This document shows, one piece after another, positions 34,332 to 43,827 of a stretch of DNA of 64,000 bases. The notes below the pieces were generated by a model. That model was not told the origin of the DNA. It did not search any database and saw only the letters and a list, made by a program, of their open reading frames with translations. A program made the translations under genes and the position numbers. Source of the DNA: Vibrio atlanticus (lineage in GTDB: Bacteria; Pseudomonadota; Gammaproteobacteria; Enterobacterales; Vibrionaceae). The stretch's first letter is position 1; every line of letters starts with the position of its first letter. The stretch is taken from the NCBI RefSeq assembly GCF_024347315.1, contig NZ_AP025460.1, positions 1,984,001 through 2,048,000 on the forward strand, read 5' to 3'.

Positions 34332-37172
34332 ATGGCATCTCCTCGTTTTTTAGTCGGCATTGACTTAGGCACAACGAATACTGTTGTCGCTTACTGTGAA
34401 ATCAACGACGACCTACAACATGCTCCCGTTTCTCTTTTCGATATTGACCAACTCATCGGCCCCGGTGAAGTGGTTCGCAAGCCCCTACTTCCATCATTTC
34501 GTTATCATCCCGCACAAGGTCAGATCTCCCCTTCCGATCTCACCATGCCTTGGGAACCGAGCTTAGTTGAAGGCGATATTCAAAATGTCATCGTAGGCGA
34601 ATGGGCACGAGAATTAGGTGCTAAGGTTGAAGGTCGCCAAGTATCGAGTGCTAAAAGCTGGTTATCTCACCAAGCGGTTGATCGTAACTCCGACATTCTG
34701 CCGTGGGCAGGCGCAACTGACGTCGATAAGGTGTCTCCTGTTGTCGCAAGCGCAAGCTACCTAAACCACATCCGCCAAGCATGGAACTACCGTAACCCAA
34801 GCAACAAGCTTGAAGACCAAGACGTTGTGGTAACTGTTCCCGCTTCATTCGATGAGACAGCACGTAAGCTGACACTCGAAGCGGCAGAACTGGCGGGCTT
34901 AGGTAAGATTCTGTTACTCGAAGAGCCGCAAGCCGTTTGTTATGACTGGTATGCCCGTCACCAACAAACCGCTGCAGATGAACTTCAACAGATCCCGCTG
35001 ATTCTAGTGTGTGATGTTGGTGGCGGTACTACCGATTTAAGTTTGATCGAAGCAAGCTTCAACTCAAGCAATGGCGATGACCAAGAACTCGCACTCGACC
35101 GTATCGGCGTTGGTGAGCACTTGATGCTAGGGGGTGATAACCTCGATTTAGCCCTTGCTCACCTTGCAGAGCAACGCTTCAATCAAAACAAAAAGCTGAA
35201 TGCGTCTAGCCTAACCAAGCTTATTCAACAGACTCGCGCCGCAAAAGAGAGCCTGCTTTCTGCTGATGCGCCAGACGATGTGAAGATCACCATGCTGGGC
35301 AGTGGTTCAAAACTGCTTGGTGGTACGAAGAGTATTGGTTTAACCAAACAAGAAGTTCATCAGATTGCTCTGGAAGGTTTCTTCCCACTTTCTGAATTCA
35401 CTGAAGTGCCAGACAAACGCCGCAGCGCGGTGGTTGAGTTCGGCCTGCCCTACGCAGCAGATCCTGCGGTAAGTAAGCACGTTGCCGAATTCCTAGCGAC
35501 ACATCAACAAGTATCTAAAGCCGCATTGGAAAAGTCAGACTCTGTTGAGTTTGATGATACCAAACCTGCAATTCCTGTTGGTGTACTACTCAACGGTGGT
35601 GTGTTCAACAGTGAGCTTGTCACCGAACGTATTACTCAACTACTGGGCAATTGGAACGGTGCACCAATCACCGTCTTAGATAACCCTCACCCTGACTGGT
35701 CTGTAGCCCTTGGTGCTGTAGCTTTTGGTAAAGCACGCCGTGGTGCACAACTGAAAATCGGTGGCGGTGCCGCTCGTTCTTACTTCTTGCATCTACAAGA
35801 GAAGAACAAGATGGGCAAAGCGCTTTGTCTGCTTGCCAAAGGTACTGAAGAAGGCCAAGAAATACGCTTAAACAGCCGTCGTTTCTCGCTGACTTTAGGT
35901 GAGCCAGTACGATTTAATCTACTGACTTCAACCCACGATCAAATTGCTCATGACACCGCTATTCAAAATGGTGTGATGGTCAATGTCGACGCTGACTTGT
36001 TCTCCCCTCTTCCACCGTATATTTCAACACTGGAAGGTTCAGGTACTGCAGAGCTCCAAGCCAACCAAAAAGAACGCGTCGAAGTATTGCTCGCGTGTCA
36101 ATTAACAGAAGTCGGCACACTGAAAATGGAGTGTGTGAGTACAGAAGATGACTCTAAACGTTGGTTGCTCGAGTTTGAAGTCAGAAACAAGCAAGGCGAT
36201 GAGTCTGATACCGCTAAACTTCACCCAAGGCTGGATGAATGTAAGGAATTGATTTCTCGTCTGTACAGCGGCAACAAGAAGAGTGCTGAATCGAAAGAGA
36301 TCAAAACACTATCGAAAGATCTTGAGAAACGACTCGGTAAGCGTGATGAATGGGACTTCACGACCCTTCGCCATCTGTTTGATACCTTTTCATTAGGTCG
36401 TAAACGCCGTCGTCGTTCAGAAGCACACGAGAAGAACTGGCTGCGTTTGGCGGGTTACTCGCTGCGTCCAGGCTTTGGCGATCCGACTGACTCATGGCGT
36501 ATCGAACAAATTTGGGGCCTTTACCAACAAAACATTCAGTTCCAGAACCACCAAGGTTGGACGGACTGGTGGGTATTCTGGCGTCGAGTTGCGGGTGGCC
36601 TGAATCAAGAGCAGCAAGAGACCATCTTGGCTGATATCGCGAAGTACCTTCACCCAGGTGCAATGAAGAACCCTAAAACGGCTAAAGATGCACAAGACAA
36701 TGGTTATGAAGCCATGGTGAGATTAGCAGCATCACTTGAGCAACTTGAAGTGGAAGACAAGGTTCTATTAGCGACTTGGTTCTTAAGCAAAGCGATTAAC
36801 CATAATCAGTTCGAACAGGCTCACTGGTGGGCTCTGGGTCGCTTAGCGTCTCGCACACCGTTATACGGAAGCCAACACAACGTCATTCCAAGAGAGCAAG
36901 CAGAACAGTGGTTACCAAAGCTGCTTGACCAGAATTGGCAGAAAGAGCAGATGATTGCCTTCGCGGCTGTGATGATTTGTCGTAAGACGGGTGACCGTCA
37001 GTTCGATATCTCTGATGACTACCGTGCTCAAGTTCTTGAAAAGTTAAAGCAAAGCAAGGTGCCAGAGTCTTGGCTAACGCTAGTAAGTGAAGTTACTGAG
37101 CTTTCTGAGAGCGAGTCTAAGCGCGTGTTTGGTGATGCATTACCAAGCGGCTTGAGCCTAATTAATAGCTAG
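34332..37172 (+). CDS. Hsp70-family ATPase 2 with C-terminal DUF3731
   Basis: A 946-aa protein. Residues 1-500 repeat the actin-like ATPase of the upstream gene (GIDLGTTNTVVAY at 9-21, CDVGGGTTDLSLIE, LLNGGVFNSE). A beta domain follows to about 650. The last 290 residues are an all-helical domain rich in Trp and Arg (FDTFSLGRKRRRRSEAHEKN, WWVFWRRVAGG), recognised as DUF3731. It is a duplicated, elaborated paralogue of the 661-aa protein. The ATG has AAGG 9 nt upstream. Confidence 0.9.
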   Translation: MASPRFLVGIDLGTTNTVVAYCEINDDLQHAPVSLFDIDQLIGPGEVVRKPLLPSFRYHPAQGQISPSDLTMPWEPSLVEGDIQNVIVGEWARELGAKVEGRQVSSAKSWLSHQAVDRNSDILPWAGATDVDKVSPVVASASYLNHIRQAWNYRNPSNKLEDQDVVVTVPASFDETARKLTLEAAELAGLGKILLLEEPQAVCYDWYARHQQTAADELQQIPLILVCDVGGGTTDLSLIEASFNSSNGDDQELALDRIGVGEHLMLGGDNLDLALAHLAEQRFNQNKKLNASSLTKLIQQTRAAKESLLSADAPDDVKITMLGSGSKLLGGTKSIGLTKQEVHQIALEGFFPLSEFTEVPDKRRSAVVEFGLPYAADPAVSKHVAEFLATHQQVSKAALEKSDSVEFDDTKPAIPVGVLLNGGVFNSELVTERITQLLGNWNGAPITVLDNPHPDWSVALGAVAFGKARRGAQLKIGGGAARSYFLHLQEKNKMGKALCLLAKGTEEGQEIRLNSRRFSLTLGEPVRFNLLTSTHDQIAHDTAIQNGVMVNVDADLFSPLPPYISTLEGSGTAELQANQKERVEVLLACQLTEVGTLKMECVSTEDDSKRWLLEFEVRNKQGDESDTAKLHPRLDECKELISRLYSGNKKSAESKEIKTLSKDLEKRLGKRDEWDFTTLRHLFDTFSLGRKRRRRSEAHEKNWLRLAGYSLRPGFGDPTDSWRIEQIWGLYQQNIQFQNHQGWTDWWVFWRRVAGGLNQEQQETILADIAKYLHPGAMKNPKTAKDAQDNGYEAMVRLAASLEQLEVEDKVLLATWFLSKAINHNQFEQAHWWALGRLASRTPLYGSQHNVIPREQAEQWLPKLLDQNWQKEQMIAFAAVMICRKTGDRQFDISDDYRAQVLEKLKQSKVPESWLTLVSEVTELSESESKRVFGDALPSGLSLINS

Positions 37173-37226
37173 CTTTAAAAACGATTAGCTTTAGCTGTTA
37201 ATGAGTAAAGAAGCTAACGAGAAAAG

Positions 37227-37264
37227 AAAAAGCCACTTTCGGTTCGTTGAAAGTGGCTTTTTTA
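37227..37264 (+). terminator. Terminator of the Hsp70 cluster
   Basis: AAAAGCCACTTTC pairs with GAAAGTGGCTTTT around GGTTCGTT, with a U-run. The A-run on the other side may serve the convergent small gene. Confidence 0.9.
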
Positions 37265-37344
37265 TTGGTGGCTTAAGGCTGGTATGTTTAGTCGACTTAT
37301 CGCTTTTTGGTTAAGAGCCTCAGCCGTGTTGCAGTTCATCATTG

Positions 37345-37560
37345 TTAATGTTTCGTTCCAGTTGGATTGATAGGAAAATCCGTATTTTCATAAATATCAG
37401 ATAACTTTTTCGGTTTTTTCTCTTTGGCTCCTTTGTTCGATTGATTATGAGTTTCGCTTAAAAGCCATTCCTCATGCATCTTTGCTGAATCCAAAAACTC
37501 TGGATCTTCCATTGCTTCCTTGCGAAGTTTATTTACACGTTCGAGAGTATCCCAAATCAT
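37345..37560 (-). CDS. Small hypothetical protein
   Basis: A 71-aa protein with a strong ribosome site (GGAGGTG 9 nt before the ATG). Residues 1-38 are helical (RVNKLRKEAMEDPEFLDSAK), then a Lys-rich disordered tail. No family is recognised. Confidence 0.65.
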   Translation of the reverse strand: MIWDTLERVNKLRKEAMEDPEFLDSAKMHEEWLLSETHNQSNKGAKEKKPKKLSDIYENTDFPINPTGTKH

Positions 37561-37742
37561 AATACTTCACCTCCACTAAGGCAGTAATATTAAGATAGCT
37601 CAAACACACAAAACTTCAACTAACCCAATGAGATAGCGATCTCAATTTCGTAATTTGCCCACTTTAAAAAAGTGGAAGCGCTCATTTTCAATTGAGCTCA
37701 GACAGTGGGTATTCCCCATGATCTTCAAAGATCATCAGGTAT

Positions 37743-37771
37743 AAAAAAAGCGAGCTTAATGCTCGCTTCTT
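37743..37771 (-). terminator. Terminator of the DUF2947 gene
   Basis: AAGCGAGC pairs with GCTCGCTT around TTAAT; the T-run on the reverse strand is long. Confidence 0.85.
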
Positions 37772-37826
37772 GTCTGTCTATCTGTTGATCGGATCGCCAA
37801 CACTCGCACGACTAAATCAAACCAAC

Positions 37827-38300
37827 TTAAGCACGGTTACCAATTTTAACCGTACCATTTGTAGCAAACCAAAGTGCTTCTGAACGACGGCGACCTAGTA
37901 AGATCGGGCCATCATCGTAGAACAAAAAGTTTTTCCAATGCTTCTTGAAAACCGACCATTTGGTTTCAAGAACATTGTATTTTTCGTAGCAAAAATAAAC
38001 AGTTACGTCATCTTGCCAATCAATGAAGTTAAGGATTTCTTCTGGCATTTCAGGCTCATCGGCTTCCCAATTTGCCATCCAGCTGATCTCTTCGTTCCAG
38101 TTAGATGCCTTGCTCGGCCAATCTTGCGAACTTAGTCTTTCTGCATCCGGGCTTTGAGGGCTCACGTTTTCTTTCCAAAACTGAGATGCCCTTGCCTGTG
38201 TCATTGGTTTTATCTTTTCCAAATCTTCAGCGGGTAGTGGCATTGACTGGTGAGTGAAAATCCATTTTCTTTGGTATTCTTCCAAAGTTGTATATGACAT
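37827..38300 (-). CDS. DUF2947-family protein
   Basis: 157 aa from the ATG at 38300 (GAGGAA about 5 nt before). The protein is Trp-rich with the family opening YTTLEEYQRKWIFTHQSMPL and PMTQARASQFWKEN. It is cytosolic and conserved in Vibrionaceae and relatives. Its function is unknown. Confidence 0.8.
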   Translation of the reverse strand: MSYTTLEEYQRKWIFTHQSMPLPAEDLEKIKPMTQARASQFWKENVSPQSPDAERLSSQDWPSKASNWNEEISWMANWEADEPEMPEEILNFIDWQDDVTVYFCYEKYNVLETKWSVFKKHWKNFLFYDDGPILLGRRRSEALWFATNGTVKIGNRA

Positions 38301-38420
38301 CAAAATTCCTCAAATATCTTCTCAGGCTTATGGGCTTACCATGCCTATATGTTCTTTCGATACAGCGATGACTTCATTTTATTTATGTTCTCCGCTGTAT
38401 CTAAATTCAATGTTTGACAC

Positions 38421-39008
38421 TCACACGGAGCGTTTATCTTGCCAGTTTGGGTTTACCAGTGCCGTCAACACGTGATCTTCCCATTTACCGTTAATCTGTA
38501 GGTAATCTTTGGCAAAACCTTCTCGAACAAAACCAAGATGCTCTAATACACCCGCACTTCGTTCGTTGTGAGGCATGTAGCCCGCCATTAAGCGGTGCAT
38601 GTTCTGCACATCAAACATGTAGTCTTTAGCCATGCTCAAGCCTCTGCGCATGTAACCGTGGCCCTGTGCACTTTGCGCCAATGAGTAACCGACATTACAA
38701 GCGTAGAACGGGAAACGAGACAAATTACTGAACGATATGGTACCTAACATTTCATTTGAATCGGCATTAATCAACAAGCAATAATAGCCTAGCCCCAATT
38801 TATGGAGTTCGTTTAACTTAATCAGCCGTTGAGCCCAATCCGCTCTGTCAAAGAACGCACCCTCTCGGGTCGGTTCCCAAGGCTTAAGGTACTCTCTGTT
38901 CACCTGAAAGTACTCACTGATCATGCTCGCATCATAGATCTCAGCCGTTCGTAAAATTAGGTTGCCATCACGTTTATCAATACGTTGCTGCGTACTCGAA
39001 TCTTCCAT
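38421..39008 (-). CDS. GNAT acetyltransferase, RimJ/RimL-like
   Basis: A 195-aa GCN5-related fold with the RimJ-type features: LRTAEIYDASMISEYFQVNREYL, then SLAQSAQGHGYMRRGLSMA (acetyl-CoA loop, QxxGxG-like), then MHRLMAGYMPHNERSAGVLE and LGFVREGFAKDYLQINGKWEDHV. It is predicted to acetylate the N-terminal Ala of a ribosomal protein or another substrate. It lies 73 bp past tyrR in the same direction. Confidence 0.88.
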   Translation of the reverse strand: MEDSSTQQRIDKRDGNLILRTAEIYDASMISEYFQVNREYLKPWEPTREGAFFDRADWAQRLIKLNELHKLGLGYYCLLINADSNEMLGTISFSNLSRFPFYACNVGYSLAQSAQGHGYMRRGLSMAKDYMFDVQNMHRLMAGYMPHNERSAGVLEHLGFVREGFAKDYLQINGKWEDHVLTALVNPNWQDKRSV

Positions 39009-39081
39009 AGTCTTGTTCTTATTCTTTTGTCTCTTTTTTCGTTACCGCCTCACTCTTACCGAATTTAGCAGTCTAATATCA

Positions 39082-40626
39082 TCAGCTCTTTCTGATACCG
39101 TAATCACGAAGCTTATTCGCAATTGAGGTGTGAGATACATTCAAACGTTTAGCAAGCTTACGGCTTGATGGGAATGACTGATAAAGCTTCTCTAAAATCT
39201 GAGATTCATAGTCTTTCATGATCTCGTCTAGCGAGCCGTCTAAGCTTAAATTCGCCATTCCAGCAGTCATAGTGTCAAGCTGTGGCAGGTGGAATTGCTC
39301 AACCGTTAACGTATCTGAATCCAACTCTGTTAGTGCACGTAGAACCATGTTGTCTAACTGACGAATATTGCCTGGCCATTGGTAGTTACCTAATTGGTCG
39401 ACTAGTTCTTGAGTCAACTTTGGTTTCAACATCCCTAACTGCTGTGCGTACTTTGCAACGAATAGCTCCAGTAATGGCGCAACATCGTTTGAACGTTCAC
39501 GCAAAGCAGGAATCGATAAAGTCAGTACGTTCAAGCGGTAGAACAGATCTTCACGAAACGAGCCCGAGTCGGCTAATTCAGAAAGGCGATGGCGCGTTGA
39601 TGCGATAATACGAACATCCGCGTGCATCTCTTCTTCTTCACCAACACGACGGAATGAACCATCTTGTAGGAAACGCAGCAGTTTGATTTGTAGATGCGGG
39701 CTCATTTCGCCGATTTCATCTAAAAATACCGTACCGCCATTCGCTTGTTCGAAGATGCCTTTATGACCTTGTTCATGGTTGAATGAGCCCGGTGCATGTC
39801 CAAACAATTCCGTTTCTGCTACGTCATCAGGCATTGATGCACAACTTAGAATCAAAAATGGAAAAGAAGATCGATTTGAACGGTTATGACACGATTTCGC
39901 CAGCATCTCTTTACCCGTACCTGTATCCCCTTCAATAAGCAGAGGTTGATCTAGCATAGCCAGCTTCTTAGCTTGACTGATCAAGGCTTTATGGCGATTA
40001 GAGACACCAACAAAGTGTTCAAAACCTAGGTTATTCTGTTCAGGGATGGCGTCTGGCGCGTTCATTTCTTGGTTACAAGAACGAATCGTCATTACTGCAC
40101 TCGCCAGTACCGCTTCGTTGACATCACCACCTAGATAAATAGGCAGAATTTCAATAGAGAAATCTAGGCCATCTAGTACCACGACTTCACGATGACGCGT
40201 TACATCGCCTTCAATCCAACGAGCGAAGTTAAAGCTAGGAACGAACGTCGCTAGTGGCTCACCGATCACTTCTTCTTCTTGTTTGTTGAAGAGGTTCAAT
40301 GCAGCGTGGTTTGCCATGTCGACTGAGCCTTTAAGGTCAATCGCAATCACAGGATCAGGTAGGTTTGCCAGCAGGGCAATCAGTTCTGTGTTATGCCTTT
40401 CGCTTGGCATAAACTGGATTTTACGTACATCCTTCACACCTGAAATTCGGCGAATTTCAGCCATAAGTTCACTAAAAGCATCAAAATTAATATCCGGGCA
40501 ATTTAGGTAAATAATACCTTTAACATCAATTTCGATTCCTCGTAAATCAATGCTTTTTGAGGCCAAGATATCGAGCAACTCACGCGTTAAGCCGAGTCTG
40601 TCTTCACACAATACTTCAAGACGCAC
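39082..40626 (-). CDS. tyrR: Transcriptional regulator TyrR
   Basis: A 514-aa protein (E. coli 513) with the TyrR layout: N-terminal ACT domain (MRLEVLCEDRLGLTRELLDI), PAS domain (about 80-190), central AAA+ domain with Walker A GDTGTGKEML and GGTVFLDEIGEMSP, and C-terminal helix-turn-helix (RKLAKRLNVSHTSIANKL). It binds aromatic amino acids and controls their transport and synthesis; a tyrP-like permease lies at 54.2 kb. The order ycjX-ycjF-tyrR matches E. coli. Confidence 0.97.
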   Translation of the reverse strand: MRLEVLCEDRLGLTRELLDILASKSIDLRGIEIDVKGIIYLNCPDINFDAFSELMAEIRRISGVKDVRKIQFMPSERHNTELIALLANLPDPVIAIDLKGSVDMANHAALNLFNKQEEEVIGEPLATFVPSFNFARWIEGDVTRHREVVVLDGLDFSIEILPIYLGGDVNEAVLASAVMTIRSCNQEMNAPDAIPEQNNLGFEHFVGVSNRHKALISQAKKLAMLDQPLLIEGDTGTGKEMLAKSCHNRSNRSSFPFLILSCASMPDDVAETELFGHAPGSFNHEQGHKGIFEQANGGTVFLDEIGEMSPHLQIKLLRFLQDGSFRRVGEEEEMHADVRIIASTRHRLSELADSGSFREDLFYRLNVLTLSIPALRERSNDVAPLLELFVAKYAQQLGMLKPKLTQELVDQLGNYQWPGNIRQLDNMVLRALTELDSDTLTVEQFHLPQLDTMTAGMANLSLDGSLDEIMKDYESQILEKLYQSFPSSRKLAKRLNVSHTSIANKLRDYGIRKS

Positions 40627-40813
40627 AAATAGTCCTATTATAGGTGTCAGGATAAGTTGACAGTAGTGTGAATTAAGCTCTAAGTTCAGTCAAGAAGAAG
40701 AGTAAACATATGTTTACTCTTCGCTCGCAAATCACTCAACTTCCTTGTGTATATAGACTTTATAGGAAGGTAATTCGCTTTATTTCCTACATTTCAATTT
40801 TAAGCACTTCGCT
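40627..40813. other. Spacer between ycjF and tyrR with direct repeat of the ycjF 3' end
   Basis: On the reverse strand the last codons of ycjF (GAAATAAAGCGCATTACCTT) recur about 55 bp downstream as GAAATAAAGCGAATTACCTT. No terminator is obvious, so ycjXF may read through towards tyrR. Confidence 0.5.
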
Positions 40814-41866
40814 TTACTTTAAGGTAATGCGCTTTATTTCATAAAGGACGGCTTTGCGAAGGTCGGATAGTTTTACTTTTCGCTCATTATGCCAAGGCAT
40901 AGGACGCAGCAATGTCATGGCTTTTAAGCCCAGTCTCGCAGTGAGGATGCCGACACCGAGCCCCTGCCCTGCACGAGCTGAGACTTTACCCGCAAGATCC
41001 ATCGAGACTAAGTCCATACTCGCATCAATCGCGAGTTCACTGGCTCCTGCAGCGGCCATGTTGATTAACACCAACTTGAACAACTTAATGCGAGACCAAT
41101 AGCCAAGCTCAATACCATAGACGTCGGCAAGCTTGTCTATCATGGTGAAATTACGCCATGCCACCAGCAACATATCAGCAGCAGCCAATGGACTCACTGC
41201 AACCAAGGCCGCCGATTCGGTCGAGAACTTAGTGACGATTTGAGTCGCCACTTTATCTTGCTGAGCAACAACCAACGCATCGTACATATCCAACACTTCA
41301 GCATCGCTGTGCGCAGGATTAATGCTGTTTCGCCACTTATCATAAGCGGGTGATTCAGCGATAATACCGCCCTGCTTGGCAATGTTTTCACAGAATGCTT
41401 TACCTTTACCAACACTCTGGCTTTGTAACAGCTCTTCACTCTGCTCTTGTACACTGAAATGATCTTTCAGCGAACGCAGCCTCCACAACTCTTTGCCTAT
41501 TGCGCCTAAACCTAATGAAGCAATGGCAGCGATGAAACCTGCCCAACCTAAAGCTAGCCAGTCAGCGGTTTGAATAGCAGTAATGACAGAGTCAATCGCC
41601 TGCCATCCGACTAGGCCAGAGAAAGCGACAAGTAAGCCCGTTCCAAACCACTTCTTCTTTTTACTCGGTCGAATCACTTGTTCCAGTTGCTGCTCTGCGT
41701 CACCATCAAGGTCGGTTTCCACTTGTGGTGCAACGGGCACAAACTTCTCTTGTTCCGTGAATAGCTTTTGAGCACCCAAATCTGGGGTAACTTCATTCTT
41801 ATCCGGCTCATCGAACGAGGTCTTCAACGGTTCATCAAAGACCTGTTTCGTTTTTAATTCACTCAT
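40814..41866 (-). CDS. ycjF: YcjF-family membrane protein (DUF697/TIGR01620)
   Basis: 350 aa from the ATG at 41866 (GAGG upstream; it begins [14 protein letters not shown] like E. coli YcjF, and the longer frame would overlap ycjX). After an acidic N-terminal tail there are two transmembrane helices (about 75-92 and 102-125) and a C-terminal helical domain with [20 protein letters not shown] and [15 protein letters not shown] Gly-rich segments. It starts 14 bp after ycjX. It is an inner-membrane protein linked to the envelope-stress (Psp) regulon in enterics. Confidence 0.92.
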   Translation of the reverse strand: MSELKTKQVFDEPLKTSFDEPDKNEVTPDLGAQKLFTEQEKFVPVAPQVETDLDGDAEQQLEQVIRPSKKKKWFGTGLLVAFSGLVGWQAIDSVITAIQTADWLALGWAGFIAAIASLGLGAIGKELWRLRSLKDHFSVQEQSEELLQSQSVGKGKAFCENIAKQGGIIAESPAYDKWRNSINPAHSDAEVLDMYDALVVAQQDKVATQIVTKFSTESAALVAVSPLAAADMLLVAWRNFTMIDKLADVYGIELGYWSRIKLFKLVLINMAAAGASELAIDASMDLVSMDLAGKVSARAGQGLGVGILTARLGLKAMTLLRPMPWHNERKVKLSDLRKAVLYEIKRITLK

Positions 41867-41880
41867 TTCAATTGCCTCAA

Positions 41881-43254
41881 TTACTTCAACTTGTCGCCAA
41901 TGAGATACTCTAAAACCTTGTCGATTCTTAGATGCTGACAAGGCTCGTCAGAGTGCTGCTCCATCGGCCTAAAGCTCGTAAAATCAAACTGGTTGGTTTC
42001 CCAATACTGTTTGTTTGGCAGTTTACGCGGCACCTCTCCCGGATACATGGTTTGAGGGACATTATCTAAAGTCACACCTTGCAACGCCGGAACATTGTCT
42101 GAGCCTGACGAGATATAACCCGCGCTGGTCGCTTGAATAGACGCAATGCTCATGCAACTCATGTCGATGTGTTCAAACGCCGCCTGTTGCCAAGCAGGGT
42201 GTACCATCTGCTGTAACAGCGATACCAAGTTCGGATGTTGATCCGGTGTCACATGGTCAGCCTTAGTGGCAGCAAACAAGATCTTGTCAATCTTCGGCGC
42301 AAACAAGCGTCTTAGCATATTGCTTCGCCCGTACTTAAAGCTCTTCAATAACTGTTCTAACGCACCACGCATGTCCATGAAAGAGTCATAGCCTGCGTTA
42401 AGTGGTTGTAAGCAATCCACCAACACGATTTGTCTGTCGAACGTGGCAAAGTGATTCTTGTAGAACGCTTTGACGACCTTCTGTTGATACTCTTCATAAC
42501 GCGCTTTTAAAACCGCATAGTTGCTGGTTTTTGAGAACTTACCCTCGGGAGCAGCGCACGGAAAAAATTGCAGCACAGGCGCGCCTTCAAGCTCACCCGG
42601 CAATACGAATCGACCCGGTTGTACCCAGTGCAATCCGTTATCCTTACAAGTATGAAGGTACTGAGTATAGCTATCGGCAATCGCGACCAGTTTCTTTTCT
42701 TCTGCTTCGGCTAGCAAGTCAATGTCGCCACGTATTGTGTTCCACTGTTGCGAATAGGTTTCTCTATCGCCTTTCAACGCGGCAAATTGAGATTGACTCC
42801 AAGTATCAAAATCCATGTCCAACAAAGGTAAATCAAGCAGCCATTCGCCCGGATAATCAACAATATCGAGATAAAGGGTGCTGTTTTTGCTCAGCAGCTT
42901 CTTTGCGCCTTTAGCTGGCTTATATTTAATTGCTAGACGAATCTCACTAACATCTCGCGTTGGCACTGGCCATTCTGGTGGTTGTGCATTCAACGACTCC
43001 ATCGCTTCATCATAAGAGAAACGTGGGATCATCATGTTTTGTTGCGGGATGCGCTTTGCGCCAATAATTCTGCCATCTCTCGCCGATGCAAGTAGAGGCA
43101 GATTTTTGTGGGTAGACGTATGAAGAAGCTGATTAACCAGCGAAGTAATGAATGCTGTCTTACCCGCACGAGAAAGCCCCGTGACCGCTACTCGAATGTG
43201 AGAATCCGTTCCTCTGCTTATAAAGTCACTCATTTCTTGAGTTAGGTGTTTCAT
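41881..43254 (-). CDS. ycjX: YcjX-family P-loop GTPase-like protein (DUF463)
   Basis: A 457-aa protein with a P-loop [19 protein letters not shown] at residues 25-43, [15 protein letters not shown] as the Walker-B-like strand, FPCAAPEG, and [12 protein letters not shown] as the NKxD-like specificity motif. It is the first gene of ycjXF. It is predicted to be a nucleotide-binding stress protein; its activity is not established. Confidence 0.94.
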   Translation of the reverse strand: MKHLTQEMSDFISRGTDSHIRVAVTGLSRAGKTAFITSLVNQLLHTSTHKNLPLLASARDGRIIGAKRIPQQNMMIPRFSYDEAMESLNAQPPEWPVPTRDVSEIRLAIKYKPAKGAKKLLSKNSTLYLDIVDYPGEWLLDLPLLDMDFDTWSQSQFAALKGDRETYSQQWNTIRGDIDLLAEAEEKKLVAIADSYTQYLHTCKDNGLHWVQPGRFVLPGELEGAPVLQFFPCAAPEGKFSKTSNYAVLKARYEEYQQKVVKAFYKNHFATFDRQIVLVDCLQPLNAGYDSFMDMRGALEQLLKSFKYGRSNMLRRLFAPKIDKILFAATKADHVTPDQHPNLVSLLQQMVHPAWQQAAFEHIDMSCMSIASIQATSAGYISSGSDNVPALQGVTLDNVPQTMYPGEVPRKLPNKQYWETNQFDFTSFRPMEQHSDEPCQHLRIDKVLEYLIGDKLK

Positions 43255-43298
43255 TTGAACGACTCCGTGATAATTAGGCCAGCCGGTTATGATAATAG

Positions 43299-43312
43299 AT
43301 AGGCTAGCCTAT
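43299..43312. promoter_or_regulatory. Perfect 14-bp palindrome upstream of ycjX
   Basis: ATAGGCTAGCCTAT lies 45 bp before the ycjX ATG. It could be an operator. No sigma-54 -24/-12 pair of the Psp type was found around it. Confidence 0.4.
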
Positions 43313-43416
43313 GTTCTTTCCCTATTAGGGTTGTTTGTATGCTTTTTCTTTTTCTTTTGCTTGTTCTTTTACTAATAGTGGTGAGTATGCAATACCCATT
43401 CTTAATGCTAGATGAA

Positions 43417-43456
43417 TAAAAGCCCCTGACTACATTCATAATCAGGGGCTTTAGAA
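43417..43456 (-). terminator. Terminator of the 61-aa membrane protein gene
   Basis: AAAGCCCCTGA pairs with TCAGGGGCTTT around CTACATTCATAA, with T-rich flanks on both strands. Confidence 0.9.
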
Positions 43457-43477
43457 TTTTTGCACGATATCCGACGT

Positions 43478-43663
43478 TTAATCGTCTTCAATCAACTTGT
43501 AGATAACAAACAGTGCAATCTCTGCAATTAGCCAAAGCGCACATGTAATCGTCACGTATTTATTATCAAAGATACTGATCCCTTTCAAGATCAGGTCGTA
43601 GCCAACAAAAGCACCAATCACCACTGCTAAGATAATCTGTAGGATCTGAATAAAACGAGGCAT
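43478..43663 (-). CDS. Small two-helix membrane protein
   Basis: A 61-aa protein with a strong ribosome site (GGAGAGAGGA before the ATG). It has two hydrophobic helices (residues 5-24 and 36-56) separated by a short polar loop and ends KLIEDD. No family is recognised. It has its own terminator. Confidence 0.7.
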   Translation of the reverse strand: MPRFIQILQIILAVVIGAFVGYDLILKGISIFDNKYVTITCALWLIAEIALFVIYKLIEDD

Positions 43664-43721
43664 TCCTCTCTCCTATGTTCTTATATCAAACTATGTGTTT
43701 ATCACTATATCATTGATAATA

Positions 43722-43758
43722 AGACAAAAGTGCAGAGAATGCTGCACTTTTGTCTTTA
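43722..43758 (-). terminator. Terminator of the fumarase gene
   Basis: AGACAAAAGTGCAG pairs with CTGCACTTTTGTCT around AGAATG. Confidence 0.9.
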
Positions 43759-43827
43759 ACTTTCTGTCAAAAATTGCAATTCAAACGCTGAAGTTAGCGA
43801 CAATTACGATTTTTTGGCGTCGGTTAA

